DNA from: Nemertoderma westbladi
Taxonomy: Eukaryota > Xenacoelomorpha > Nemertodermatida > Nemertodermatidae
Direction of reading: 5' to 3'
Length of the DNA: 64,000 nucleotides
NCBI GenBank assembly: GCA_032718475.1
Contig: JAUCBJ010007338.1
Location: 1 to 64,000 of the forward strand
Under the pieces are notes generated by a model. The model saw nothing but the letters and a program-made list of their open reading frames with translations, was not told where the DNA came from and did no database searches. Made by a program: the position numbers and the translations under genes. Shown one piece after another: positions 1 through 13,095 of this stretch. How positions within the stretch are numbered: the stretch's first letter is position 1; every line of letters starts with the position of its first letter.

Positions 1-3000
1 TGCACACGGACCCAAATGGTTGCAGATACTTTGCACACTGACCCAAGGGATGTCATATACTTTGCACACGGACCCAAAAGATGTCAGATACTTTGCACAC
101 GGACCCAAATGTTAGCAGATACTTTGCACACGGACCCAAATGGTTGCAGATACTTTGCACACTGACCCAAGGGATGTCATATACTTTGCACACGGACCCA
201 AAGGATGTCATATACTTTGCACACGGGCCCAAAGGATGTCAGATACTTTGCACACGGACCCAAAGGATGTCAGATACTTTCCACACTGACCCAAAAGATG
301 TAAGATAATTTGCACACGGACCCAAAGGATGTCATATACTTTGCACACGGACCCAAAAGATGTCAGATACTTTGCACACGGACCCAAATGTTAGCAGATA
401 CTTTGTACACGAACCCAAAGGATGTCAGATACTTTGCACACGGACCCAAAGGATGTCAGATACTTTCCACACTGACCCAAAATATGTAAAATAATTTGCA
501 CACGGACCCAAAGGATGTCATATACTTTGCACACGGACCCAAATATTGGCAGATACTTTGCACACGGACCCAAAGGATGTCAGATACTTTGCACACGGAC
601 CCAAATATTGGCAGATACTTTGAATACGGACCCAAATGTTGGCAGATACTTTGCACACGGACCCAAAGGATGTCAGATACTTTGCACACGGACCCAAAAG
701 ATGTCTGATACTTTGCACACGGACCCAAATGTTGGCAGATACTTTGAATACGGACCCAAATGTTGGCAGATACTTTGCACACGGACCCAAAGGATGTCAT
801 ATACTTTGCACACGGACCCAAAAGATGTCAGATAGTTTGCACTCGGACCCAAAGGATGTCAGATACTTTGCACACGGACCCAAATGGTTGCAGATACTTT
901 GCACACGGACCCAAAGGATGTCAGATACTTTGCACACGGACCCAAATGGTTGCAGATACTTTGCACACGGACCCAAAGGATGTCAGATACTTTGCACACG
1001 GACCCAAATGTTGGCAGATACTTTGCACACGGACCCAAAGGATGTCAGATACTTTGCACACGGACCCAAAAGATGTCTGATACTTTGCACACGGACCCAA
1101 ATGTTGGCAGATACTTTGAATACGGACCCAAATGTTGGCAGATACTTTGCACACGGACCCAAAGGATGTCATATACTTTCCACACAGACCCAAAAGATGT
1201 CAGATAATTTGCACACGGACCCAAATGGTTGCAGATACTTTGCACACGGACCCAAAGGATGTCAGATACTTTGCACACGAACCCAAAGGATGTCAGATAA
1301 TTTGCACACGGACCCAAAAGATGTCAGATACTTTGCACTCGGAACCAAAGGATGTCAGATACTTTGCACACGGACCCAAAGGATGTCAGATACTTTGCAC
1401 ACGGACCCAAATGGTTGCAGATACTTTGCACACGGACCCAAATGTTGGCAGATACTTTGTACACGAACCCAAAGGATGTCAGATACTTTGCACACGGACC
1501 CAAATGATGTCAGATACTTTGCACACGGACCCAAAGGATGTCAGATACTTTGCACACGGACCCAAAGGATGCCAGATACTTTGCACACGGACCCAAATGG
1601 TTGCAGATACTTTGCACACGGACCCAAAGGATGTCAGATACTTTGCACACGGACCCAAAGGATGTCAGATACTTTGCACACGGACCCAAATGGTTGCAGA
1701 TACTTTGCACACGGACCCAAATGTTGGCAGATACTTTGTACACGAACCCAAAGGATGTCAGATACTTTGCACACGGACCCAAAGGATGTCAGATACTTTC
1801 CACACGGACCCAAAAGATGTAAGATAATTTGCACACGGACCCAAATATTGGCAGATACTTTGCACACGGACCCAAAGGGTGTCATATACTTTGCACTCGG
1901 AACGAAAGGATGTCAGATACTTTGCACACGGACCCAAAGGATGTCAGATACTTTGCACACGGACCCAAATGGTTGCAGATACTTTGCACACTGACCCAAG
2001 GGATGTCATATACTTTGCACACGGACCCAAAGGATGTCATATACTTTGCACTCGGAACCAAAGGATGTCATATACTTTGCACACGGACCCAAAAGATGTC
2101 AAATACTTTGCACACGGACCCAAAGGATGTCAGATACTTTGCACACGGACCCAAATGTTGGCAGATACTTTGTACACGAACCCAAAGGATGTCAGATACT
2201 TTGCACACGGACCCAAAGGATGTCAGATACTTTGTACACGAACCCAAAGGATGTCAGATACTTTGCACACGGATCCCAAGGATGACATATACTTTGCACA
2301 CGGACCCAAATGGTTGCAGATACTTTGCACACTGACCCAAGGGATGTCATATACTTTGCACACGGACCCAAAGGATGTCATATACTTTGCACACGGACCC
2401 AAAGGATGTCAGATACTTTGCACACGGACCCAAATGTTGGCAGATACTTTGTACACGAACCCAAAGGATGTCAGATACTTTGCACACGGACCCAAAGGAT
2501 GTCAGATACTTTGCACACGGACCCAAATGTTGGCAGATACTTTGCACACGGACCCAAGGGATGTCATATACTTTGCATACGGACCCAAAGGGTGTAATAT
2601 ACTTTGCACTCGGAACCAAAGGATGTCAGATACTTTGCACACGGACCCAAATGTTGGCAGATACTTTGCACACGGACCCAAGGGATGTCATATACTTTGC
2701 ATACGGACCCAAAGGGTGTAATATACTTTGCACACGGACCCGAAGGATGTCAGATACTTTGCACACGGACCCAAATGGTTGCAGATACTTTGCACACGGA
2801 CCCAAAGGATGTCAGATACTTTGCACACGGACCCAAATGTTAGCAGATACTTTGCACACGGACCCAAACGATGTCATATACTTTGCACACGGACCCGAAG
2901 GATGTCAGATACTTTGCACACGGACCCAAATGGTTGCAGATACTTTGCACACTGACCCAAGGGATGTCATATACTTTGCACACGGACCCAAAGGATGTCA

Positions 3001-3815
3001 TATACTTTGCACACGGGCCCAAAGGATGTCAGATACTTTGCACACGGACCCAAAGGATGTCAGATACTTTCCACACTGACCCAAAAGATGTAAGATAATT
3101 TGCACACGGACCCAAAGGATGTCATATACTTTGCACACGGACCCAAAAGATGTCAGATACTTTGCACACGGACCCAAATGTTAGCAGATACTTTGTACAC
3201 GAACCCAAAGGATGTCAGATACTTTGCACACGGACCCAAAGGATGTCAGATACTTTCCACACTGACCCAAAAGATGTAAGATAATTTGCACACGGACCCA
3301 AAGGATGTTATATACTTTGCACACGGACCCAAATATTGGCAGATACTTTGCACACGGACCCAAAGGATGTCAGATACTTTGCACACGGACCCAAATGTTG
3401 GCAGATACTTTGAATACGGACCCAAATGTTGGCAGATACTTTGCACACGGACCCAAATGTTGGCAGATACTTTGAATACGGACCCAAATGGTTGCAGATA
3501 CTTTGCACACGGACCCAAAGGATGTCAGATACTTTGCACACGGACCCAAAAGATGTCTGATACTTTGCACACGGACCCAAATGTTGGCAGATACTTTGAA
3601 TACGGACCCAAATGTTGGCAGATACTTTGCACACGGACCCAAAGGATGTCATATACTTTGCACACGGACCCAAAAGATGTCAGATAGTTTGCACTCGGAC
3701 CCAAAGGATGTCAGATACTTTGCACACGGACCCAAAGGATGTCTTATACTTTGCACACGCACCCAAAGGATGTCATATACTTTGCACACGGACCCAAAGG
3801 ATGTCATATACTTTG
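1..3815. repeat. 31-bp tandem satellite array, continues beyond left edge
   Basis: About 123 head-to-tail copies of a 31-bp unit built on TTTGCACACGGACCCAAA followed by a variable part (GGATGTCAGATAC, TGTTGGCAGATAC, TGGTTGCAGATAC). The unit is not a multiple of three, but its consensus lacks stops in several frames, so long artificial open frames appear on both strands, the longest 452 codons. Variant units recur in blocks, which shows amplification of multi-unit segments. The array ends inside a unit near 3815. I see no spacers, so it is not a CRISPR array, and no gene is supported. Confidence 0.97.
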
Positions 3816-4034
3816 CTTCAATAACTTCAATTTTGAAAATGTCTTGGATTGGAATCTATCAAATGAAAGAAAAATGTATATTCATACAGTCATAATGAGG
3901 ATTAAAGATTAATATGAGAGAGAAGAGGAAGAATTTAATACACAAAGATAAACGGATAACTAATCAAGAACTATTTCCAAGTCCTTGATCGTATAATCTG
4001 TCATCAATTCAGTTGATATGAATAGAAAGAATCA
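3816..4034. other. Short AT-rich spacer
   Basis: This stretch separates two tandem arrays. No coding signal or recognisable element is visible. Confidence 0.6.
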
Positions 4035-4566
4035 TAACTACTGTATATTGTGGAAATTAGACGCAGTGTAGTCTTGTAGTAATTAGACAGTTGCGTTCTG
4101 TATATTGTGGTATTTAGACGTTAATGAAGTCTTGTGGTAACTAGACACTGAGTATTAATAACTACTGTATATTGTGGCAATTTACGCAGTGTAGTCTTTT
4201 GGTAATTATACACTTGAGTTCTATATATTGTGGTAATTAGACGCAGTGAAGTCTTGTGGTAATTAGACACTTGAGTTCTATATATTGTGGTAATTAGACG
4301 TTAGTGAAGTCTTGTGGTAATTAGACACTTGCGTTCTGTATATTGTGGTAATTAGACGTTGTTAGTGAAGTCTTGTGGTAATTAGACACTGAGTATTAAT
4401 AACTACTGTATATTGTGGTAATTAGACGCAGTGAAGTCTTGTGGTAATTAGACACTGAGTATTAATAACTACTGTATATTGTGGTAATTAGACGCAGTGA
4501 AGTCTTGTGGTAATTTAGACACTTGAGTTCTATATAATTGTGGTAATTAGACGTTAGTGAAGTCTT
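4035..4566. repeat. Degenerate minisatellite (TATTGTGGTAATTAGACG type)
   Basis: About seven to eight imperfect copies of a compound unit. Each alternates TATTGTGGTAATTAGACG with AGTCTTGTGGTAATTAGACA, joined by short linkers such as CTTGAGTTCTA or CTGAGTATTAATAACTACTG. Unit length varies from roughly 64 to 80 bp because of the linkers. The half-units TGTGGTAATTAGAC are themselves repeated, so the array probably grew from a 30-40 bp ancestor. Confidence 0.85.
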
Positions 4567-5727
4567 GACTCTGCAGAAAGGGAGTAATTCCACTCCACCT
4601 TCTTATTGCTAATAGAATATGAACGAATGGTCTCACTCAATTATGTTCCGGATAAGTTGAATGAAAGAGATGAAAGGGATTCTGACTTTTAAGAATTGAA
4701 ATATAAATTGTCTAAACACTATTTTTTAAAATATACAAATAAATTTAAATATTGTATTCTTGATATCCATTATGTAATATTTTAATATGTAACAATGCAA
4801 TATTAACAGTATTGTTCATTGGCGCTAATGATACAAAAATATCTATCATTACGAAACAATTATTTTGGAAAAACAATGCTTTCAAAAAATTGATATATAC
4901 TGAATTTTTTCAAAACCACATAAACGCCAAATCAATTTTGTATACTTTAATTGTATTTTATCAAATCGGCAATATAAATTATAGTACACTGGGACTTGTT
5001 TGCATCTACTTCACTAATTTCAGATTTTAATAGGTGTTTTTTTTGGTTTATGAAATATGAGGTCAACGGCGTTTATGGGGTTATGAAAAAATACCGACGA
5101 TGTATGCTTTGTCGGTTTTTAATTTTAATTTAAATTTAATTTTAATGTAATGTAATTTTATTTTTATTTTTATAATTAATATGCACGAACTGTAAATTAA
5201 CTATAATTTTAACAATTTTACAAAGTTTACCTGAATACCATTATCTGTATTTTTATTATAAAAGTACTGTATATATAGGCCTACACTACTTATTAGTGTA
5301 CTTTGCCAGATATGTGTTCATTTTATTTTAATCTACTGTACATGTGCAAAAATTAATATTTTATTGTTATTCTGGCGATATTAATAACAGAACACAACAT
5401 AACTAACTTACTGTGTTGGCCTCCAGATCCCAACCGTTTGACTCTTGTCAGCTTCTAGTGCGGTTTTGTCACACGCTGTCCCGGCTGGTATCTTATAGTG
5501 CAGGTAGTGATGGACTGGCTCCTGGGTTCTGGCCATAGGCTGATAGGGGAGGGCGGGGCCCGTCTAATAACTAGAGTTTGTTTGACCTTAACGTTAATGG
5601 TCATAGTTATCTGATTGCACTGATACTGGTCAGCTGGTAGCACTGTGCAGCTGTGGGTGGGTTGGGTAGCGCAGTAGCGTGCCAGGGTCAGCGTGTGGCA
5701 ATTGTTACTGCATAAGCATACTGTGTT
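4567..5727. other. Intergenic AT-rich DNA upstream of ZFYVE1
   Basis: AT-rich sequence with short open frames only. The last 300 bases become GC-richer toward the ZFYVE1 start and could hold its promoter and 5' UTR, but I see no convincing TATA box or initiator. One TAGGCCTA palindrome lies near 5277. Confidence 0.5.
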
Positions 5728-8543
5728 ATGGTCCTTGCGTCCGCGGTGTTATTATATTTTATACTTGTAATGGATCGACGAATATCTTCAGGTTTGGAAT
5801 CGGCATTATCGGTAGACAATCCGGACAGAACCGGATATTCTCTCAGCAAAACGCGGACATCTACTCAAACTCCACCACCAGAATACCGTTCCTCTAAAAA
5901 CACCGTTGAAAACTCCCAATCAACGCCAACGAAAAATCTCCATTCAACGGCATCGCCGAACCGAGATTCGACATCACAAAAATTTCAGGATTCACAATCT
6001 CCTACACCGCCGAAATACAGAGATTTAAATTCCCCGCCACTGCGGGATTCACCCTCGCCAAACTCCTCAATTCCAATTTCTCCCCTATCTAACCTGTGGG
6101 AATCCAACTCAGTTTCATCGGATGGCGACGATCAGATAAAAACAATCTACAACCCGTTTCAGTTAGTAGACAGTTCGGAACGACTCCTCATTAGCGACAA
6201 ACAGGAATTCTCTCGTCTGATTAGCTGCAATACACCGCCGCGACCGGTAAAAGTTCTATCGATATTTGGCAACACCGGCGACGGTAAGTCCCACACACTC
6301 AACCACTGTCTGTTTAACGGTGAGGAAGTGTTCCACACCAGTAGCGATCAACTCTCGTGCACCGTCGGTGTCTGGTGCTGCTACGATCCGGTTAGCAACC
6401 TTGCGGTGCTCGACACAGAGGGGTTGCTAGGGGTTACAACTAACAGCAACCAACGGACGCGGTTGCTACTTAAAGTCCTTGCCATTTCCGATATCATTGT
6501 TTACCGGACGCGGTCTGACCGTCTCCATAGCGACCTTTTCGGTTTCCTAGGTGATGCCTCTCTTGCCTATATGCGGCACTTCGCACCCGAACTGAAGGCT
6601 TTGGCGGATAAACATAACCTGGAGGGGCCGCTGTCGGTGTTGGGGCCCTCGGTTGTTGTGTTCCACGAAACGAGTCACACTAATGTACTGGGGGAGGAAG
6701 GAGAGGGGAACGTTGGAGGCGGAACGGGTGGGAAGGCAGGAGGAACGGGTGGGAAGGCAGGCGGATCTGGTGGGAAGGTAAGTGGAACGGGTGGGAACGC
6801 GACAGGAACGGGTGGGAACGCGATAGGAATGGGTGGGATGACAAGCGGAGCGGGTGAGGACGCGATAGGAACAGACAGACAGTTTCATACGATCAACCTT
6901 AAGGCCCCTGAGACCCAGCTACTGGAGCGGTTCGCCGATCTGGGCTACTCTCTGGAGGCCTTCAGTAGCGTCTCATACGTGGGAACGCGGACGCGGAACG
7001 CACCCACCGACTTCTCGGGCCTTCGGAACCTCGTTCTCCAACTCGCCGCTAATAACAGCGTACGAACCGCCAGGTCGGTATCTCAGTAGATACAATAATA
7101 TCCTCATATATTTTATCCTCTAGAATGGAAATAACTAATTAATAAATTAATACGTCTCAGATTTTATTTACGATTTCACTGCGAGGCGATTTATAAAGGA
7201 GAACTATAATCTTATCAGGCGTTCGATTATTTAATTAATTAATATTTAAATTTTTAATTAAAACAAAGGCTTAAAATAATTAAATGCTACTAGATTATCA
7301 ACCGTCTTATAATGTCACCGGCCGTATAAAGTTACACATTACAATTCCAAAACATTCCTTTTTGAGGCTCCGGTAAGGGTTTTATACTTAAAAATTTTTA
7401 TTCTTGTACTTTAACCTTTCTAGGTTTCCCTCGGTTATTTTCCAAGCTTTACAGCAACTAAACGATAAGTTTAGCGGCGATATAGACTCCCAGACAAGGA
7501 GCACCTTCCCCGAGGAGTACTTCACCTGCCAGACGCGCTGTCTCGCGTGCGACAGACCTTGCGCTCTCAGCATGAACCATCGCCTAGACGACGTGTCGCA
7601 TAGCAACCGCGACCGGTGTCGCTTCATCCACCAGTACAACAACCGGGTGTATCTATGCAACGGTTGCTACGGTAACGGTACCGAGAGTCTGGTGGTTCCC
7701 CGGACCAGCTCCAAGTCGGACGGCCAATGGCTTGGGTTGGCTATGTACGCCTGGTCCGGCTACGTTCTAGAATGCAGTAACTGCGGGATTATATACCGGT
7801 CGCGTCGCTACTGGTACGGGAACCCAGAGCCGCTAGAGGCGTCTGTTCGGGCGGACACGCGCCACGCGTGGGCCGACAGCGCCGAGTTCCCGGGGGCCGC
7901 GCAGAACGCGGCGCGGCAGCTGTTGGACGCGCTCCATACGGTGGTCGCGGAACCGAGCAGGGCCGTCGCTGATTGGCTGACGGATCGCGTGGCCCCCGTC
8001 TATTGGGTGCCTAACTCCGCTATACGCGGTTGTCAGCGTTGTGGCGCGCCGTTAAGCTCCGCCTCCGCGCGGCACCACTGCCGACGGTGCGGCGCGGGAT
8101 TCTGCGGCGAGTGTTCGGACTACCGGTGCGCGGTGCCGGAACGGGGGTGGGGCGAGGAACCAGTGCGAGTCTGTCGGGGTTGCTACGAGGTTGCTACGGG
8201 GACCGAGGTTGCCCGTAGCAACGCGCCCTCGGAGGTCGTTGACCCCCCGCCGACCGCTCGGAAGGTCACCGAGGTCGTCCAATCAGCGGTCTCCGCGGTG
8301 GCGGCCGTTATCGACTACCCCAAGGCGTATCTGGTGGACTCGGCCAGACCGGACTACTGGATCCCGGATGCCGAGGTCACAGACTGCCCCGGGTGCTCGG
8401 TTGCTATGGATACCGGGATGAAACACCATTGCCGCGCGTGCGGCGGCGTTTATTGCGACGGATGTACACGGGGTCGAACAGCTGTCCCAACCCGCGGGTG
8501 GGACTACCCAGTTCGGGTCTGCGATAAATGTTTATCTAAATAA
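5728..8543 (+). CDS. ZFYVE1: Zinc finger FYVE domain-containing protein 1 (DFCP1), 2 exons
   Basis: Exon 1 is 5728-7073 and exon 2 is 7424-8543. The donor at 7074 (AG|GTCGGT) and acceptor ending at 7423 (TTTCTAG) match in phase, giving about 821 aa, close to the vertebrate protein. An in-frame ATG at 5770 (MDRRISS) is an alternative start; the 14 residues before it are hydrophobic. After a Ser/Pro-rich disordered N-terminus comes a P-loop NTPase domain with Walker A GNTGDGKS (residues 181-188) and LDTEG. Exon 2 carries Cys-rich zinc motifs and then two C-terminal FYVE fingers with RHHCR or KHHCR and RVC signatures. The first has WVPN where WxxD is usual, and the second has WIPD. DFCP1 is known to bind PI3P and to mark omegasomes and lipid droplets. 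A Gly-rich GTGGKAGG-type insertion (about 6715-6870) is unusual for the family. Identification is secure; the exact start is not. Confidence 0.95.
6715..6870 (+). repeat. Coding Gly-rich minisatellite inside ZFYVE1 exon 1
   Basis: About six 24-bp units (GGAACGGGTGGGAAGGCAGG type) encode G-T-G-G-K-A-G-G-like repeats after the P-loop domain's FHETS segment. The unit is a multiple of three and keeps the frame. Confidence 0.85.
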
Positions 8544-8675
8544 CTTAGTTGTTATTTTAGTTCTATTTTATTATGATTAAGTAATTTCTATTTAATTTGA
8601 TGCAATGCGAACTGCACATTTTTTATTCGTGGTTTTTAACTGTAATATATTGCAATTATTGTTGTACCTATACTA

Positions 8676-8681
8676 AATAAA
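8676..8681 (+). terminator. Candidate polyadenylation signal of ZFYVE1
   Basis: AATAAA lies 133 bases after the ZFYVE1 stop, within an AT-rich 3' region. Confidence 0.55.
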
Positions 8682-8860
8682 TACAATATGATTTAAATTT
8701 AATACGAGTGGTTCCACATTTTATATGCTTTTTTTTCTATTTTGTTTGTATTGAAATATTTCGCCACTTAGCGAGGCAATTATGGGAAATGGTTATTAAA
8801 TATTTAATTAACACGTTAGCTGCGTCTCAGAACCACTGGTTCTTTATAACTGCGGTTTGT

Positions 8861-11800
8861 GCGCCGGTGAACCAACGGGCACCGAACTACCTAGGTTGTA
8901 TGAGATTGACACGCGGGTTGTAAGACCAACCAGCACCGAACTACCTAGGTTGTATGAGATTGATATGCGGGTTGTAAGACCAACTGGCAACGAACTACGT
9001 AGGTTCTATGAGATTGACATGCGGGTTGTAAGACCAACTGGCACCGAACTACGTAGGTTCTATGAGATTGACATGCGGGTTGTAAGACCAACTGGCACCG
9101 AACTACGTAGGTTCTATGATATTGACATGCGGGTTGTAAGACCAACCAGCACCGAACTACCTAGGTTGTATGAGATTGACATGCGGGTTGTAAGACCAAC
9201 TAGCACCGAACTACCTAGGTTGTATGATATTGACATGCGGGTTGTAAGACCAACCAGCACCGAACTACGTAGGTTGTATGAGATTGACACGCGGGTTGTA
9301 AGAACAACTGGCACCGAACTACCTAGGTTGTATGAGATTGACACGCGGGTTTTAAGACCAACCAGCACCGAACTACCTAGGCTGTATGAGATTGACATGC
9401 GGGTTGTAAGACCAACTGGCACCGAACTACGTAGGTTCTATGATATTGACATGCGGGTTGTAAGACCAACCAGCACCGAACTACCTAGGTTGTATGAGAT
9501 TGACATGCGGGTTGTAAGACCAACTGGCACCGAACTACGTAGGTTCTATGATATTGACATGCGGGTTGTAAGACCAACCAGCACCGAACTACCTAGGTTG
9601 TATGAGATTGACATGCGGGTTGTAAGACCAACTAGCACCGAACTACCTAGGTTGTATGATATTGACATGCGGGTTGTAAGACCAACCAGCACCGAACTAC
9701 GTAGGTTGTATGAGATTGACACGCGGGTTGTAAGAACAACTGGCACCGAACTACCTAGGTTGTATGAGATTGACACGCGGGTTGTAAGACCAACTGGCAC
9801 CGAACTACCTAGGTTGTATGAGATTGACACGCGGGTTGTAAGACCAACCAGCTCCGAACTACGTAGGTTCTATGAGATTGACATGCGGGTTGTAAGACCA
9901 ACTGGCACCGAACTACCTAGGTTGTATGAGATTGACACGCGGGTTGTAAGACCAACCAGCACCGAACTAACTAGGTTGTATGAGATTGACATGCGGGTTG
10001 TAAGACCAACTGGCACCGAACTAACTAGGTTGTATGAGATTGACATGCGGGTTGTAAGACCAACCAGCACCGAACTACCTAGGTTGTATGATATTGACAT
10101 GCGGGTTGTAAGACCAACCAGCTCCGAACTACGTAGGTTCTATGATATTGACATGCGGGTTGTAAGACCAACCAGCTCCGAACTACGTAGGTTCTATGAG
10201 ATTGACATGCGGGTTGTAAGACCAACCAGCTCCGAACTACGTAGGTTCTATGATATTGACATGCGGGTTGTAAGACCAACCAGCTCCGAACTACGTAGGT
10301 TCTATGATATTGACATGCGGGTTGTAAGACCAACCAGCTCCGAATTACGTAGGTTCTATGATATTGACATGCGGGTTGTAAGACCAACCAGCTCCGAACT
10401 ACGTAGGTTCTATGATATTGACATGCGGGTTGTAAGACCAACCAGCTCCGAACTACGTAGGTTCTATGATATTGACATGCGGGTTGTAAGACCAACCAGC
10501 TCCGAACTACGTAGGTTCTATGAGATTGACATGCGGGTTGTAAGACCAACCAGCTCAGAACTACCTAGGTTGTATGAGATTGACACGCGGGTTGTAAGAC
10601 CAACTGGCACCGAACTACCTAGGTTGTATGAGATTGACACGCGGGTTGTAAGACCAACCAGCACCGAACTACCTAGGCTGTATGAGATTGACACGCGGGT
10701 TGTAAGACCAACCAGCACCGAACTACCTAGGTTGTATGAGATTGACATGCGGGTTGTAAGACCAACCAGCACCGAACTACCTAGGTTGTATGAGATTGAC
10801 ACGCGGGTTGTAAGACCAACCAGCACCGAACTACCTAGGCTGTATGAGATTGACACGCGGGTTGTAAGACCAACCAGCACCGAACTACCTAGGTTGTATG
10901 AGATTGACACGTGGGTTGTAAGACCAACTGGCACCAAACTACATAGGTTGTATGAGATTGACACGCGGGTTGTAAGACCAACCAGCACCGAACTACCTAG
11001 GCTGTATGAGATTGACATGCGGGTTGTAAGACCAACTGGCACCGAACTACCTAGGTTGTATGAGATTGACACGCGGGTTGTAAGACCAACCAGCACCGAA
11101 CTACCTAGGTTGTATGAGATTGACATGCGGGTTGTAAGACCAACTGGCACCGAACTACCTAGGTTGTATGAGATTGACACGCGGGTTGTAAGACCAACCA
11201 GCACCGAACTACCTAGGTTGTATGAGATTGACACGCGGGTTGTAAGACCAACCAGCACCGAACTACCTAGGCTGTATGAGATTGACACGCGGGTTGTAAG
11301 ACCAACCAGCACCGAACTACCTAGGTTGTATGAGATTGACACGCGGGTTGTAAGACCAACCAGCACCGAACTACCTAGGTTGTATGAGATTGACATGCGG
11401 GTTGTAAGACCAACTGGCACCGAACTACCTAGGTTGTATGAGATTGACACGCGGGTTGTAAGACCAACCAGCACCGAACTACCTAGGTTGTATGAGATTG
11501 ACACGCGGGTTGTAAGACCAACCAGCACCGAACTACCTAGGCTGTATGAGATTGACACGCGGGTTGTAAGACCAACCAGCACCGAACTACCTAGGTTGTA
11601 TGAGATTAACATGCGGGTTGTAAGACCAACTGGCACCGAACTACCTAGGTTGTATGAGATTGACACGCGGGTTGTAAGACCAACCAGCACCGAACTACCT
11701 AGGTTGTATGAGATTGACATGCGGGTTGTAAGACCAACTGGCACCGAACTACTGTAACTAGGTTGTATGAGATTGACACGCGGGTTTTAAGACCAACCAG

Positions 11801-11870
11801 CACCGAACTACCTAGGTTGTATGAGATTGACACGCGGGTTGTATGACCAACCAGAACCGAACTAAATAGG
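8861..11870. repeat. 54-bp minisatellite, about 55 copies
   Basis: The tandem unit of 54 bp is based on ACCGAACTACCTAGGTTG, TATGAGATTGACACGCGG and GTTGTAAGACCAACCAGC. Because 54 is divisible by three, the + frame stays open for 966 codons (8857-11757) with an 18-residue period, and antisense frames are open too. No length change occurs inside the array until a 5-base insertion near 11754. Variants (AGCTCC, TGGCACC, ACGTAGGTTC) come in runs, and a roughly 300-bp block near 9120 recurs at +432 bp (8 units). It starts 0.3 kb after ZFYVE1. No start context, introns or domain support a gene. Confidence 0.95.
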
Positions 11871-11919
11871 TTGTTTAAGATTGATTTAATGCTGTCGTGT
11901 TGAAAATTTGTAGTCATCA

Positions 11920-12108
11920 ATAAGACCAAAAGTTGAGATATTTTAGACACATTATCAGACACCATCAGTTCTCATCAGTCTCCTGCTAGAGGGCTACTAA
12001 ACAATAAATGTCATTCCATTTCTTTGAAACTTTGCAGATTTGTACTAAACAATTAGCTGTGACATTCAAAGGAGACTCGGCTCATCCGTCTGCAGTGTCT
12101 AGTCAATT
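11920..12108 (-). repeat. Dispersed repeat, copy 1 (reverse orientation)
   Basis: Read on the minus strand, this matches 26850-27045 at many short blocks, for example CTCCTTTGAATG, TTAGTACAAAT, AGCCCTCTAGC, GAGACTGATGA and TGATGGTGTCTG, in the same order. It has no coding capacity. It is probably a MITE or SINE-like interspersed repeat. Confidence 0.75.
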
Positions 12109-12639
12109 AACAATACCACTGTCATAGTACTGTAGTAGTCTTATAGTTGTATTGATAATTAGAATATACGAACTTAATATAATAATGAACCTTCACAACT
12201 CTTAAAATAATTACCCCAAAACAACTAATTTTACAATAATGAAAGAAACAACCAAACAAAAATGATTACCACGAAATTAATTTACGTACACTTATATAGT
12301 TCTAGAACTTTACATGTAGTTAGAAACTGTAACAATCGCCTAATCGACAAGGAAAATAAGGCGATTAAGTTGGTAGACTTAATTTGAAATCGCTCACGAA
12401 AGTCTTGGGATATTGGGCAAAGGAGCAAAACATTATCCCCTTGTCCTGGACTGACACATTACCGAGGCGTTCTGCTCCTCCGCCCATCTCAACCCGAGAC
12501 TGTGCGGGCTCAATACCACACGACTGAAGGCAGCACGAACATAATCTACTCATACTGTACTAACTAATCTACAATTAATTAATTCACAATGACTTTTGCG
12601 CGAGCCACGTAGTAGATGAAGCATTTATAAACTGACATT
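12109..12639. other. Intergenic DNA without supported features
   Basis: AT-rich DNA. A short minus-strand open frame (12365-12553) has no recognisable domain and is left out. Confidence 0.5.
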
Positions 12640-12775
12640 GTGTGTGTGTGTATGGGGGGGGGGGGGGGGGGGGGGTGTCAATAAAGGGAAATACTTAACA
12701 CCAATTGTGTGTGTGTGTATGGGGGGGGGGGGGGGGGGGGGGTGTCAATAAAGGGAAATACTTAACACCACTTTC
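12638..12775. repeat. Duplicated (TG)n-poly(G) microsatellite
   Basis: Two tandem copies of about 68 bp, each a TGTGTGTG run, TATG, 22 Gs and then TGTCAATAAAGGGAAA. The pairing of two long G homopolymers shows the duplication happened after the first G run arose. Confidence 0.9.
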
Positions 12776-12895
12776 TACTAGTTGTTCAAATTAGCATGTA
12801 TAATTTTTCGATCGTGCAATTGCTGTACTAATGTGAGATCAATTTGAAATGGAATATAAAGAATAACTCAGTATCTTATGGCCCGAGCCCGACTT

Positions 12896-13095
12896 TTTAG
12901 GTCCGCTTAGCGAGACCTCTAGTATTCACTCCGTTATTAGGTCCGCTTAGCGAGACCTCTAGTATTCACTCCGTTATTAGGTCCACTTGGCGAGACCTCT
13001 AGTATTCACTCCGTTATTAGGTCCGCTTAGCGAGACCTCTAGTATTCACTCCGTTATTAGGTCCGCTTGGCGAGACCTCTAGTATTCACTCAGTT
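12896..13095. repeat. 40-bp SINE-head tandem repeat, left part (5 copies)
   Basis: Five 40-bp units start AGGTCCGCTTAGCGAGACCT and end with CTAGTATTCACTCCGTTATT. The same unit continues at 14206 on the far side of a LINE insertion and also forms the 5' end of a tRNA-derived SINE found three times in the window. Each unit can form a short hairpin, AGGTCCGC pairing with GCGAGACCT. Confidence 0.95.

Noticed and set aside
636-1994. A 452-codon open frame in the 31-bp satellite
   Set aside because: It is a by-product of a stop-free tandem unit, open in several frames and both strands. There is no start context and no domain.
1-3815. CRISPR-like array
   Set aside because: Units abut directly with no unique spacers, and the window is animal DNA.
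4812-5030. Short 72-codon frame
   Set aside because: It lies in AT-rich DNA with no domain, codon bias or neighbouring exon signals.
6283-6288. GGTAAGTC as a splice donor inside ZFYVE1 exon 1
   Set aside because: It encodes the Walker A GDGKS, and conserved coding sequence continues past it.
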